Source: Verrucomicrobiota bacterium (GTDB taxonomy: Bacteria; Verrucomicrobiota; Verrucomicrobiia; Opitutales; JAKPNF01). From it: DNA of 33,446 nucleotides. The stretch is taken from the NCBI GenBank assembly GCA_029548565.1, contig JAKPNF010000020.1, positions 1-33,446 of the forward strand, in the 5' to 3' direction. The translations under genes were made by a program, and so were the position numbers. Below, one piece after another: positions 1-7,324 of this stretch. The number at the start of each line of letters is the position of its first letter. The stretch's first letter is position 1. The notes beneath the pieces were generated by a model. That model was not told the origin of the DNA. It saw only the letters and a program-made list of their open reading frames with translations, and did no database searches.

Positions 1-1
1 G

Positions 2-550
2 CGCAGCCGCGTGGGCGTTTTGGAGGGCGAAGTGGCCAAGGCCAAAGCCGATTTGACCGCCGCCAAGCAAGAGTCCCGCGACAAGGACGCCGAGATGACC
101 GGCCTGCGCAGCCGCGTCAGCTCCATGATGGTGGAGATCGACGAGCTTAAGAAAATGGGCTCGCCCGCCGAGCTCAACGCCAAGATCGCCGAGCTGCAGA
201 CACAGGTCGACACTTTGAGCCAGGAACTGGCCGCCGCGCAGTCCGCCACCAAGACGGTGGTCGACCCCGCCACCGGCAAAACGGTCGTCGTGGAAGCCGA
301 CAAGGCGCTCGTCATCGACGGGGTGTACAAGGTGCTTTACACCGACAAGGGCCACAAGCAACTGGTCTTGAGCCTGGGCAAAAACAACGGCCTGAAGACC
401 GGGATGGTTCTGGCGCTGACCCGCAACGACGCGCCTTATGCCGACGCCGTGGTGCTCGACGCCTCGGAGGCCGACATGACGGTCGTGCGCGTGGTGGGCA
501 AGACCCTATTGCGCGTGGGCGACGAAGTCAAGATCACCAGCGCCGAATAA
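2..550 (+). CDS. Coiled-coil protein, C-terminal part (5' end outside window)
   Basis: The frame is open to the left edge of the window, so this is the 3' part of a longer gene; a GTG at 11 is unlikely to be the true start. About the first 80 residues are Ala/Glu/Lys/Leu-rich with heptad character, consistent with a coiled coil. They are followed by a compact domain of about 95 residues rich in Val and Gly, with hallmarks such as GKTVVVEADKALVIDGVYK and TGMVLALTRND, ending in VGDEVKITSAE. I do not recognise a named family. A short lipoprotein gene starts 18 bases downstream on the same strand, and a terminator follows that, so the two are probably cotranscribed. An envelope role is possible but is only inferred from the neighbouring lipoprotein. 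Confidence 0.7.
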   Translation, partial: RSRVGVLEGEVAKAKADLTAAKQESRDKDAEMTGLRSRVSSMMVEIDELKKMGSPAELNAKIAELQTQVDTLSQELAAAQSATKTVVDPATGKTVVVEADKALVIDGVYKVLYTDKGHKQLVLSLGKNNGLKTGMVLALTRNDAPYADAVVLDASEADMTVVRVVGKTLLRVGDEVKITSAE

Positions 551-568
551 GCGCTTTCTCCTTTTTCG

Positions 569-763
569 ATGCGAAAACTGGTCCTCTGGTTTCTGGGCGC
601 GCTGTTTGCCCTGCTGCTGACAGGCTGCGAGTCTGACAGCGCCACGCAAACCGCAGATTCCAGCGTCCCCTGGAGCCGTCCGGCTCAATGGGAGGGCGGC
701 ATGGGAATGGGCAGCAGTATGCCCGGCGGCTACGGCCCCAGCTCCAGCGGCTACAATCGCTAA
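569..763 (+). CDS. Small predicted lipoprotein
   Basis: A 64-residue protein starting MRKLVLWFLGALFALLLTGC. It has a basic N-terminus, a hydrophobic stretch and a lipobox (LLTG followed by Cys20), so it should be lipidated at Cys20 by signal peptidase II and anchored in a membrane, probably the outer one. The mature part is only about 45 residues, rich in Gly, Ser, Met and Pro (GGMGMGSSMPGGYG) and low in predicted structure. It lies 18 bases after the coiled-coil gene and directly before a strong terminator, so it is probably the last gene of that transcript. The function is unknown. The signal sequence makes it more credible than a random ORF of this size. Confidence 0.7.
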   Translation: MRKLVLWFLGALFALLLTGCESDSATQTADSSVPWSRPAQWEGGMGMGSSMPGGYGPSSSGYNR

Positions 764-773
764 AGTTTAAAAC

Positions 774-803
774 AAAAACGCGGCCGACAAAGCCGCGTTT
801 TTT
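774..803 (+). terminator. Rho-independent terminator after the lipoprotein gene
   Basis: The stem ACGCGGC (778-784) pairs with GCCGCGT (792-798) around a 7-base loop, flanked by an A-run (774-777) and a T-run (798-803). It is 11 bases after the lipoprotein stop. It ends only 17 bases before the rsmI start codon, so rsmI needs either readthrough or a promoter inside the hairpin region. Confidence 0.8.
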
Positions 804-820
804 ATTCGTTGTTTTTTATA

Positions 821-1516
821 ATGGAAATTCAAAAACAGACGCTCTATGTGGTGGCGACGCCGCTGGGCAACCTCGAAGACCTCTCCCAGCGCGCCACCCA
901 AGTGCTGCACCAGGCCGATTTCGTAGCCTGCGAGGACACCCGCAGTTCCCGCAAGCTGCTGGACAAAATCGGCAGCCAGGCGCCCACGATTCCCTATCAC
1001 GAGCACAACGAAAAACAGACCGCCGCCCACCTCGCCGACAAAATCGAGGCGGGCGCCAGCGCCGCCATGATCAGCGACGCGGGCACCCCCAACATCAGCG
1101 ACCCGGGCTTTCGCCTCGTGCGCGAATGCCGCAGGCGCGGCATTAACGTTGTGCCCGTGCCCGGCCCCTGCGCCCTCGTCACCGCGCTGTGCGCCAGCGG
1201 CCTGCCCACCAACGCCTTTTTCTACGCGGGCTTCCTGCCGCCCAAATCGGCGGCGCGCAAAAAGTTTTTGGAAGCCCACAAAGATTTTACGCACAGCATC
1301 GTCCTGTACGAGTCCTGCCACCGCATCGTGGCGTTCGCCGAAGAAATGTGCGAGGTGCTCGGCAACGAGCGCACCGTGTGCATCGCCCGCGAATTGACCA
1401 AGCTGCACGAGACTTTTTTGACCGGCAGCGCCGCCGAAGTGTGCGTGCGCCTGAAAGCCGGTTCGCAAAAAGGGGAATTCGTCGTCATCATCGCCCCCAA
1501 CGATTACACGCTATGA
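821..1516 (+). CDS. rsmI: 16S rRNA 2'-O-ribose C1402 methyltransferase RsmI
   Basis: RsmI uses S-adenosylmethionine to methylate the 2'-OH of C1402 in the ribosomal decoding centre. The 231-residue product opens with the family hallmark LYVVATPLGNLEDLSQRA. It continues with CEDTRSSRKLL, the ISDAGTPNISDPGFRLVREC loop and VVPVPGPCALVTALCASGLP, all typical of the tetrapyrrole-methylase fold. ATG 821 is preferred over an in-frame TTG at 809, because the family's conserved start follows it directly. There is no clear ribosome binding site; the T-run of the terminator lies immediately upstream. The protein stops after GEFVVIIAP and lacks the C-terminal extension of the E. coli enzyme. Its TGA overlaps the ATG of the next gene (ATGA), implying translational coupling. 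Confidence 0.93.
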   Translation: MEIQKQTLYVVATPLGNLEDLSQRATQVLHQADFVACEDTRSSRKLLDKIGSQAPTIPYHEHNEKQTAAHLADKIEAGASAAMISDAGTPNISDPGFRLVRECRRRGINVVPVPGPCALVTALCASGLPTNAFFYAGFLPPKSAARKKFLEAHKDFTHSIVLYESCHRIVAFAEEMCEVLGNERTVCIARELTKLHETFLTGSAAEVCVRLKAGSQKGEFVVIIAPNDYTL

Positions 1517-2412
1517 AGCGCGTGCGCGTCATCGACATCGGCTCCAACACGATAAAATCCCTCGTGGCCGAAGGCGGCACAACAGCGGAAACAAGCGCCC
1601 TTTTTCAAGACGCCAAAGAAACACGCCTGTCCTGCGGCATGAGCGCCGACGGCACGCTCGTCGAAGCCGCCATGAACGCCGCCACGGCAGCCGTCTCACA
1701 ACTGCTCAATGACGGCTTTCCCGTCGACGAAACGCTACTTATCGCCACCAGCGCCGTGCGCGAAGCGCCCAACCGCGCCGTCTTTTTAAAAAAGATTTTT
1801 GACGCCTGCGCCCTAAAGGTTCACACGCTTTCAGGCGAAGAAGAAGCCGCCCTCAGCGCGCGCGGCGTCTGTACCGACCCCGCCCTCAAAAGCCAACAGA
1901 ATTTCCAACTGCTCGACATGGGCGGCGGCTCGCTGGAGATCGTGAAAATCAAAGCCAAAAAAATTTCCGCCGCCGCCAGTTTCTCTCTGGGAGCAGTGCG
2001 CCTGACACGCCAATTCCTTCCCGACCCACAAACACCCGCGCCCGAAAATCTGCCCAAAACCATCGCCCAGGAAACACGCGACCGGTTAAAAGATTTTTTA
2101 GAACCGTCACAACTCGTCGGCACCGGCGGCGCCTTCACTGTCGCCCGCGCAATCCTGGCGCCACAAGCAGGCTTTGAAACAGCCCACGAATTGCAGATAA
2201 ACCAAATACAATCGCTCTACGAAAAAATCGCGCCCCTGTCTGTCCCAGAACGCTGCGCCCATTTCCCCGCCCTGCCCCCTTCCCGCGCCGACATCATGCC
2301 CGCCGCCCTATGCGTGATCATAGAAGCAATGCGCCTGGCCAAACAAAAAGCCATTCTGCACACCCTACGCAACCTACGCTGGGGCACAGCCGATCAGTGG
2401 CTAAAAGCATAA
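1513..2412 (+). CDS. Ppx/GppA-family phosphatase (exopolyphosphatase-like)
   Basis: Members of this family hydrolyse polyphosphate or the 5'-phosphate of pppGpp, using an actin-like ATPase fold. The start MKRVRVIDIGSNTIKSLVAE carries the first phosphate-binding loop. The family's other motifs follow: ATSAVREAPNR, SGEEEAALSARG (catalytic Glu region), LLDMGGGSLEIV (second phosphate loop), SLGAVRLT and VGTGGAFT. At 299 residues it is the short, two-subdomain form and lacks the C-terminal HD-like domain of E. coli Ppx and GppA. The sequence does not decide between polyphosphate and pppGpp as substrate. ATG 1513 overlaps the rsmI stop codon. The gene ends convergently with rluD, with a hairpin repeat between them. 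Confidence 0.85.
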   Translation: MKRVRVIDIGSNTIKSLVAEGGTTAETSALFQDAKETRLSCGMSADGTLVEAAMNAATAAVSQLLNDGFPVDETLLIATSAVREAPNRAVFLKKIFDACALKVHTLSGEEEAALSARGVCTDPALKSQQNFQLLDMGGGSLEIVKIKAKKISAAASFSLGAVRLTRQFLPDPQTPAPENLPKTIAQETRDRLKDFLEPSQLVGTGGAFTVARAILAPQAGFETAHELQINQIQSLYEKIAPLSVPERCAHFPALPPSRADIMPAALCVIIEAMRLAKQKAILHTLRNLRWGTADQWLKA

Positions 2413-2421
2413 CCCAGCACC

Positions 2422-2507
2422 AGGATGCGCAGCATCCGTCATCAAAGTTTTTTGGGAAAGGGGGCGCGGGGGAAAGCCCTTTTTTTCAAAAAAGGGTTTT
2501 CCCCCGC
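2422..2507 (+). repeat. Intergenic hairpin repeat, copy 1
   Basis: The element has a 36-base head (2422-2457) that is identical to the reverse complement of 4784-4819. The head contains the small palindrome GGATGC-GCA-GCATCC. A G-rich spacer follows, then a long hairpin: 2466-2485 pairs with 2488-2507 over 20 positions, all paired if one G-T pair is counted. It lies between the convergent ends of the Ppx/GppA and rluD genes and may act as a bidirectional terminator. The head also encodes a spurious peptide starting MRSIRHQ, which should not be annotated as a protein. Confidence 0.85.
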
Positions 2508-2519
2508 ATCCAAATCCAT

Positions 2520-3524
2520 TCATTCCTTCTCCCCGAAATCCTTTTCGATCGCGGCGATGCCTTGTTTAAAATCTTCGGGCAGCGGGGCGATGAAGGTCAT
2601 TTCTTCTTTGGTGACCGGGTGGGTGATGGTCAGGCGTTCGGCGTGGAGCATGACGCGGGGGGCTTTCCAGGGGTCGTTGGGCAGCGGCCGGTCGCCGTAG
2701 AGCGCGTCGCCTAAAATGGGGAAGCCCATGTGCGAGAGGTGCGTGCGGATTTGGTGCGTGCGGCCGGTGTGCAGCCACAGGCGCAGGAATGAAAAATTTT
2801 TGCCAAGATGTTTTTCGACCGCCCAGTCGGTGCGGGCGGGTTTGCCGCCTTCGTTCTCGCGCACGGCCATGCGGGTGCGGTGGGTGGGGTGGCGGTCGAT
2901 GTTGCCGCGCAGCACCCCCGAGAGCAGCGCGGGGGCACCGCGTGTGAGGGCCAAGTATTGCTTGTCGAGCTTGCGGCTGGCAAAGGCGCGCGTCAACGGC
3001 CGGTAGGCGCGGTCGCTTTTGGCGAAGATGATGACGCCGCTGGTTTCCTTGTCCAGACGGTGCACGACGCCCGGGCGGATCTCGCCCGCGTTGGTGGTGA
3101 GATTGCCTTTCGTGTGGTGTAGCAGCGCGTGCACCATCGTGTCCTCGCCGGTGGCGTTGCCTGGATGCACCACCATACCCGGGCGCTTGTTGACGACCAC
3201 GATGTGCTCGTCCTCGTAAAGAATATCGAGCGGAATATCGACCGGCGCCGGGATCGCGATCTTTTGCGCGGGCTCGGTCAAGGTGAGCACCGCCCCCTCG
3301 CTCACGCGCGTTTTTTTAGAGGCGGGCTTGCCGTCCAAAAAGACTTTGCCCTCATCAAAAACCTCCTGCAGCCGCGCGCGAGAGTACTGCGGAAAATGCG
3401 CGGCCAGCAGCTTGTCGGCGCGCTCCATGAACACGCCCTGCGGCACGGTCAGCGTGAGATTTCCACCGTCCGACACGCCCGCGGGCGTCTCGGATTCCAA
3501 AAGTTCGTCGTCGTCGTCGGTCAT
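2520..3524 (-). CDS. rluD: RluD-type 23S rRNA pseudouridine synthase
   Basis: RluA-superfamily enzymes isomerise uridines in rRNA; RluD itself acts on helix 69 of 23S rRNA. The 334-residue protein has an acidic N-terminus, then an S4 RNA-binding domain (about residues 30-80: [20 protein letters not shown]). The catalytic domain follows with [20 protein letters not shown], the active-site motif HRLDKETSG containing the catalytic Asp, the Tyr motif KQYLAL and [20 protein letters not shown]. Its ATG overlaps the stop codon of the upstream aminopeptidase gene (ATGA), so the two are translationally coupled. The gene ends about 13 bases from repeat copy 1. The exact rRNA target cannot be assigned from the sequence, but the S4 domain and length fit RluD best. 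Confidence 0.9.
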   Translation of the reverse strand: MTDDDDELLESETPAGVSDGGNLTLTVPQGVFMERADKLLAAHFPQYSRARLQEVFDEGKVFLDGKPASKKTRVSEGAVLTLTEPAQKIAIPAPVDIPLDILYEDEHIVVVNKRPGMVVHPGNATGEDTMVHALLHHTKGNLTTNAGEIRPGVVHRLDKETSGVIIFAKSDRAYRPLTRAFASRKLDKQYLALTRGAPALLSGVLRGNIDRHPTHRTRMAVRENEGGKPARTDWAVEKHLGKNFSFLRLWLHTGRTHQIRTHLSHMGFPILGDALYGDRPLPNDPWKAPRVMLHAERLTITHPVTKEEMTFIAPLPEDFKQGIAAIEKDFGEKE

Positions 3525-4648
3525 TTGCGTTTGCCCTTGAGCAAGTATTCGGGATTGAGTTTTTGCAGCGCTTTCGGGATAAAGCGGCCGTTTTTGCGCA
3601 CGAGTTTCCCGTCGAAATAAATCTCGCCGCCGCCCATTTCGGGACGCTGGATACTCACCAAATCCCAGTGCACCTGCGAACGGTTACCGTTGTCCGCCTC
3701 CTCGTACGCCTGTCCCAGCGCCATATGAAAAGAGCCCGCGATTTTTTCGTCAAACAAAATGTCGCGCATAGGCTCGGTGATGTGCGGGTTAAAACCCAGC
3801 GCGAACTCGCCCACGTAACGCGCCCCCGCGTCGGAATCCAAAATCGCGTTCAAACGCTTCACATCGCCCTGCGCCGTGGCCTCGACGACCTTCCCCTTCT
3901 CAAACACCAGGCGAATCTTGTCAAAGGAAGCCCCCTGATAAATCGTCGGCGAATTAAAAGTGACAACCCCCTGCACGCTCTCGCGCACCGGCGCCGTGAA
4001 AATTTCACCGTCCGGAATGTTCATCTGCCCGCCACAAGGAATCGCGCTCATGCCCTTGATCGAAAACTCCAAGTCCACCCCCGGCGCCTTGATGCGCACG
4101 CGGTCGGTCTTTTCCATGAGCGCCTTCATCGCCCGCATCCCGGGAATCATGCGCGCGTAATCCAGCGTGCACACCTTGAAGAAAAAGTCCTCAAACTGCT
4201 CCGTGCTCTTGCGCGAGAGCTGCGCAAAAGCCGGCGTCGGCCAGCGCAATACCACCCACCTGGTCTTGTTCACGCGCCAGTTAAGCGCCGGGCGCAACGC
4301 CTTCATCCAAGCCTTCGCCCGCTCGGCAGGCACGTCACTAGACTCAAAAATATTATGCCCCCCGCGCACCGCTATGTACGCGTCCATCAGTTTAATGCGC
4401 GCCAACTCCACCCGCGCCTGCGCCACAAACGCCTTGTCCGAAGCCTCCCGCACCCACTGCCGCATCACCCGCGCACTGTTAAGCTGCACAAACGCATTGG
4501 CCCCGCATTCCTTCGCCGCACGCTGCAACGCCCCCACCATCTCCTCGGGAATGTCGTAAGCATCAATCAGCACATTGTCCCCCCTCTTAAGCCGAGTGGA
4601 AAAACGGGCAAGCACCTGCGCCAACTGCGTGTATCGCGGATCGTTCAT
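3521..4648 (-). CDS. M29-family metallo-aminopeptidase (aminopeptidase T-like)
   Basis: M29 aminopeptidases remove N-terminal amino acids using two metal ions. The 375-residue protein shows the expected metal ligands in order: Glu in [16 protein letters not shown], Glu in [11 protein letters not shown], His and Tyr in HMALGQAY, and the His-x-Asp pair in VHWDLV. The final [12 protein letters not shown] is also typical. ATG 4648 ([11 protein letters not shown]) is chosen because family members begin about here. The frame stays open to 4837, but that stretch is repeat copy 2 and low-complexity sequence, so a longer N-terminus is unlikely. It overlaps rluD by four bases. The likely role is intracellular peptide turnover. 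Confidence 0.88.
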   Translation of the reverse strand: MNDPRYTQLAQVLARFSTRLKRGDNVLIDAYDIPEEMVGALQRAAKECGANAFVQLNSARVMRQWVREASDKAFVAQARVELARIKLMDAYIAVRGGHNIFESSDVPAERAKAWMKALRPALNWRVNKTRWVVLRWPTPAFAQLSRKSTEQFEDFFFKVCTLDYARMIPGMRAMKALMEKTDRVRIKAPGVDLEFSIKGMSAIPCGGQMNIPDGEIFTAPVRESVQGVVTFNSPTIYQGASFDKIRLVFEKGKVVEATAQGDVKRLNAILDSDAGARYVGEFALGFNPHITEPMRDILFDEKIAGSFHMALGQAYEEADNGNRSQVHWDLVSIQRPEMGGGEIYFDGKLVRKNGRFIPKALQKLNPEYLLKGKRK

Positions 4649-4738
4649 ATTTATCCACGATACCTGCGCCAACAAATATTCGCCAACAAAAAAGGTGAAA
4701 TAGGGGGCGCGGGAAAAGAATGGGGCGCTGAGAATATA

Positions 4739-4819
4739 TGCGGGGGAACCTTTTTTTGAAAAAAAAGGTTCCCCCGCACCCCCTCCCAAAAAACTTTGAT
4801 GACGGATGCTGCGCATCCT
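4739..4819 (-). repeat. Intergenic hairpin repeat, copy 2 (inverted relative to copy 1)
   Basis: Positions 4784-4819 are the exact reverse complement of the 36-base head of copy 1. The tail is a perfect 19-bp stem (4739-4757 with 4760-4778) around a two-base centre, made of G5, AACC and T7 and their complement. The G-rich spacer between head and hairpin is similar but not identical to that of copy 1. It lies upstream of the M29 gene and downstream of the sulfatase gene on the minus strand, so it could end sulfatase transcripts. Confidence 0.85.
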
Positions 4820-4912
4820 TACGTATACACGTAACATATAGATGCCCGTCAGCCCTTCTAAAATAATACTGCACTACGGCCACCTTTGCTCCGTGCAACT
4901 TTCCCGCAAGTG

Positions 4913-5013
4913 AAAATCCTTCAGGGCGGATTTTGCCGCAGGATAGATGGGGGGCTGTGCGAGATCACTGCTCCCCATCGTAAGACCAGGCGAAATTCGC
5001 CCTGAAGGATTTT
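4913..5013. repeat. Nested inverted repeat (16-base perfect arms)
   Basis: AAAATCCTTCAGGGCG at 4913-4928 is the exact reverse complement of 4998-5013. Inside the 69-base centre a second, imperfect pair occurs, GATGGGGGGC against GCTCCCCATC, so the whole block could fold into one long extended hairpin. No T-run follows on either strand, so it is not a simple terminator. It could be a palindromic dispersed element or a structured RNA. Confidence 0.7.
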
Positions 5014-5028
5014 CGCCGCGGGAACGGA

Positions 5029-5051
5029 AGAATAGCCCAACGGGATATTCT
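5029..5051. repeat. Short hairpin in the sulfatase/M29 intergenic region
   Basis: AGAATA (5029-5034) pairs with TATTCT (5046-5051) and CCC with GGG, with one internal mismatch and a three-base loop. It lies 15 bases beyond the larger inverted repeat and may belong to the same element. Confidence 0.5.
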
Positions 5052-5146
5052 TTCGGGTAGTCAAAAGCAGACTTCGCAGCCCCAATGCCCCCACGCCCAG
5101 CGCCAGCCCCCAAATCACTTAGCGCCGCAGGCGCACTGACTATTAT

Positions 5147-6598
5147 TCACTCCTGCAGGCGTTTCTGAATTCTCGCCTGCTTCTTCGCGTTTTTCTCCTT
5201 GGCCTCCTTAGAGCGCACAACAACACTCTTATGAAAAGGCACACTATCAGGCAACAACAACGGCTCCAACTCCCCGATAACGGAAGCATACTTGGGGTCT
5301 AAAGCCAGGTTTTTCGTCTGCCCGGGATCGGCCTTGTCGTCATAAAGCTGGAGCGAGCCGTCCGGCCATTTCATAAAGGAATATTGATCGGTGTGCACAC
5401 TGCAGCCCAGTTGCAGCTTGTTATCTTTTCTGCCGCCGCGCACGGCGACGCAGCGGGCGTATTTTTTCCAATCGGGCGCGTCCGGGTCTTTCAACAGCGG
5501 CACAAGGCTTGTGCCATCCAAGCCCGGCTGCGGGGGAATGGCGCAAAAATCCGCCAAGGTGGGGAAAATATCCACAAACTCCACGGCGCGGCCGCACAGC
5601 TTTGCGCGCGACATGCCGGGAGCCGAAATAATCATCGGCGGGCGCGCCGAGCCGTCCATCAAGTCGTGCTTGCCCCAAAAGCCGCCATGCTCGCCAAGGT
5701 TGTAGCCGTTGTCGCCGATAAACACGATGATCGTGTTCTTGCGCAAGTCCAGGCGGTCGAGGGCGTCCAACAGCACGCCCACCTGCGCGTCCATGAAAGT
5801 GACGCTCGCGTAATAAGACTGCAGATATTCGCGCTGCTTTTTCTCGGACATGTCCGCGCTATACGAGGGCGGATAGGCGATTTTCGGAATGTCCGCCTCC
5901 GTGACGCCGCCGGCCAGTTTCAACGAGTCTATCGGATACATGTCAAAATACTTTTGCGGGGCCACGCGCGGGGCGTGGGGGCGGTGGAAACCGGCGGCGA
6001 TGAAGAAAGGCTTATCCGCGTTCTCCTCCATCAGGCGCACACACTGGCGCGCGGAAACCCCGTCGGGATGCCGTTCGTCCGGCCAGGTGCGCATTTGTTG
6101 GGCGTCGCCTTTGTAGGTGCCGTCGGCGTCGTACTCTTGCGCGTCGAGCGCGTAGTCCCAGCTGATGGAGTTTTGGTGCTCGGGCGTGTGCGCGACCTTG
6201 CCCAAACCCGCCGTGAAATATCCGTGCGCGCGAAAATACTCCGGCATGAATTGAAAATCCTTGCCCAGCACCACGCGCGGGTCGTGCCCGTTGCCGACGA
6301 CCTCGGTGTTCTTCGGATAGCGCCCGCTCAAAAACGAGACCCGCGACGGCGAGCAAACGGGATAATTGCAATACGCCCTGTCAAAACGCACGCCCTCGCG
6401 CGCAAGCCGCTCGAGGTTGGGTGTTTTCACCTGCGATTTTCCATACGCGCTGATTTGGCAGCACAAATCGTCGGAGATAATGAACAAAACATTGGGCTTT
6501 TGCGCGGGAGCCTGCGCAAAAGCGGGGCTGAAACAAGCCAGCGCGATGGCTGTCAAACTTCCGGTGGCGACACTGCGGGTAATGGCGGGGGATTTCAT
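5147..6598 (-). CDS. Secreted Cys-type sulfatase, iduronate-2-sulfatase-like
   Basis: Family S1 sulfatases cleave sulfate esters, here probably from a sulfated polysaccharide outside the cytoplasm. The 483-residue protein begins with a signal peptide (MKSPAITRSVATGSLTAIAL, cleavage near AFAQA). PNVLFIISDDL supplies the metal-binding Asp pair. CSPSR at about Cys82 is the formylglycine modification site. GFHRPHAPRV and IGDNGYNLGEHGGFWGKHD complete the metal and sulfate pocket and resemble iduronate-2-sulfatases. ATG 6598 is preferred over an in-frame TTG at 6607. Activity requires a formylglycine-generating enzyme or anaerobic maturase; neither is in this window. The substrate cannot be read from the sequence. 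Confidence 0.9.
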   Translation of the reverse strand: MKSPAITRSVATGSLTAIALACFSPAFAQAPAQKPNVLFIISDDLCCQISAYGKSQVKTPNLERLAREGVRFDRAYCNYPVCSPSRVSFLSGRYPKNTEVVGNGHDPRVVLGKDFQFMPEYFRAHGYFTAGLGKVAHTPEHQNSISWDYALDAQEYDADGTYKGDAQQMRTWPDERHPDGVSARQCVRLMEENADKPFFIAAGFHRPHAPRVAPQKYFDMYPIDSLKLAGGVTEADIPKIAYPPSYSADMSEKKQREYLQSYYASVTFMDAQVGVLLDALDRLDLRKNTIIVFIGDNGYNLGEHGGFWGKHDLMDGSARPPMIISAPGMSRAKLCGRAVEFVDIFPTLADFCAIPPQPGLDGTSLVPLLKDPDAPDWKKYARCVAVRGGRKDNKLQLGCSVHTDQYSFMKWPDGSLQLYDDKADPGQTKNLALDPKYASVIGELEPLLLPDSVPFHKSVVVRSKEAKEKNAKKQARIQKRLQE

Positions 6599-6721
6599 AG
6601 TCTTCAAGCGGGTTAAACGTTCGCACAGCGCACAAACGCGCCTGCGTGCTTACCTTTGCTTTAGCCCGGAAACAAAAATATGAATCCGTTTCCTTTTGGG
6701 AGCACAAGAGAATGTGTCCTA

Positions 6722-7066
6722 TCAATGACTGACAGCGTTTGAAAACGCGTTGACGACGACGACTCCCGCCACAATCAGTCCCAGCCCGATGCAGGCGGCC
6801 AGGTCGAGCGATTGTTTGAACACAAACACTCCTATCAGCGAAATCAACACGATGCCTAGCGCGCACCAGATCGCGTAGGCGATGGCCACGGGCAGCGTCC
6901 GGAGCGTCACCGACAGCAAATAAAACGAGCACGCGTAGCTGACCAAGGTGATAACTGTCGGCCACAGGCGCGTGAACTGTTCGGACTGTTTTAAAAAAGA
7001 AGTGCCCGTCGTCTCAAAGACAACGGCCAGCAACAAAGCGCCATAGGCGACAACTAACGGGTGCAT
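6722..7066 (-). CDS. SMR-family small membrane transporter (EmrE-like)
   Basis: The 114-residue protein has four predicted membrane helices covering nearly its whole length, the standard size for small multidrug resistance transporters, which work as dimers and exchange protons for cations. The first helix, VAYGALLLAVVFETTGTSFL, carries the conserved membrane Glu (in FETTG) that binds proton and substrate in EmrE. The later segments SYACSFYLLSVTLRTLPVAI and AIAYAIWCALGIVLISLIG match family hallmarks. Substrate could be quaternary cations, guanidinium or polyamine; the sequence does not decide. It stands alone between the sulfatase and a small Cys-rich protein gene, all on the minus strand with gaps of 51 bases or more. 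Confidence 0.88.
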   Translation of the reverse strand: MHPLVVAYGALLLAVVFETTGTSFLKQSEQFTRLWPTVITLVSYACSFYLLSVTLRTLPVAIAYAIWCALGIVLISLIGVFVFKQSLDLAACIGLGLIVAGVVVVNAFSNAVSH

Positions 7067-7117
7067 GGATTTTTATATATCTAGGGAATCAGGTTAACTA
7101 AAAAGTGCGACAAGCCC

Positions 7118-7267
7118 TCAGCCATTGCACAACGGGCAACCGCAATGCGGGCATTGTTTTTGCGGCGCTTTTTTGGGGGCGGCGGACGCTTTAAGCGCGG
7201 GCAGCGCGAGCACGGCCACCGATAAACAGGCCGCCTTCAAAAACGTTCTGCGGGGTGTCTTTTTCAT
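7118..7267 (-). CDS. Tat-signal Cys-rich microprotein
   Basis: A 49-residue protein. The N-terminus MKKTPRRTFLKAACLSVAVL is a textbook twin-arginine signal (RRTFLK followed by a hydrophobic helix), with likely cleavage after LKASA. The mature part would be only about 15 residues, ending QCPHCGCPLCNG, with four Cys and a His, well suited to bind a metal or redox cofactor. ATG 7267 is chosen because the Tat motif follows it immediately; an upstream in-frame codon at 7300 would put extra residues before the signal. It lies between the zinc-ribbon gene and the SMR gene on the same strand. Function is unknown; the Tat signal makes it unlikely to be a chance frame. Confidence 0.65.
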   Translation of the reverse strand: MKKTPRRTFLKAACLSVAVLALPALKASAAPKKAPQKQCPHCGCPLCNG

Positions 7268-7324
7268 GCAGACAGTATAGCGCGCGAAACATTTTCGCAC
7301 AAGGCGCGCGGGGATTTTTTCGCA

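Larger units (their letters stand above)
4820..5146. other. Gene-free region with several palindromes
   Basis: Together with the leader of the M29 gene (4649-4738), this forms the longest stretch without a supported gene. Short frames here, for example 4874-5113 on the minus strand, show no family features and are created by the palindromes. The region holds a nested 16-base inverted repeat (4913-5013), a hairpin at 5029-5051 and a small hairpin GCGCC-GCA-GGCGC at 5122-5134, just beyond the sulfatase stop. I see no tRNA-like fold or known riboswitch consensus. Confidence 0.6.

Noticed and set aside
817-822. Perfect TATAAT just at the rsmI start
   Set aside because: It overlaps the ATG, so transcription would begin inside the gene; no suitable -35 is seen within the terminator T-run.
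2425-2700. Reading frames beginning [11 protein letters not shown] at both hairpin repeats (plus strand at 2425, minus strand near 4819)
   Set aside because: The shared peptide is simply the translation of the repeat head and hairpin; the rest of each frame overlaps rluD or the M29 leader in the wrong frame or strand.
3563-4759. Long open frame on the opposite strand of the M29 gene (398 codons); likewise 5384-6616 opposite the sulfatase and 26604-27758 opposite SNF2
   Set aside because: Their composition (Arg/His/Ala-rich, no family motifs) is that of antisense shadows of GC-rich genes; the other strand has clear catalytic motifs.
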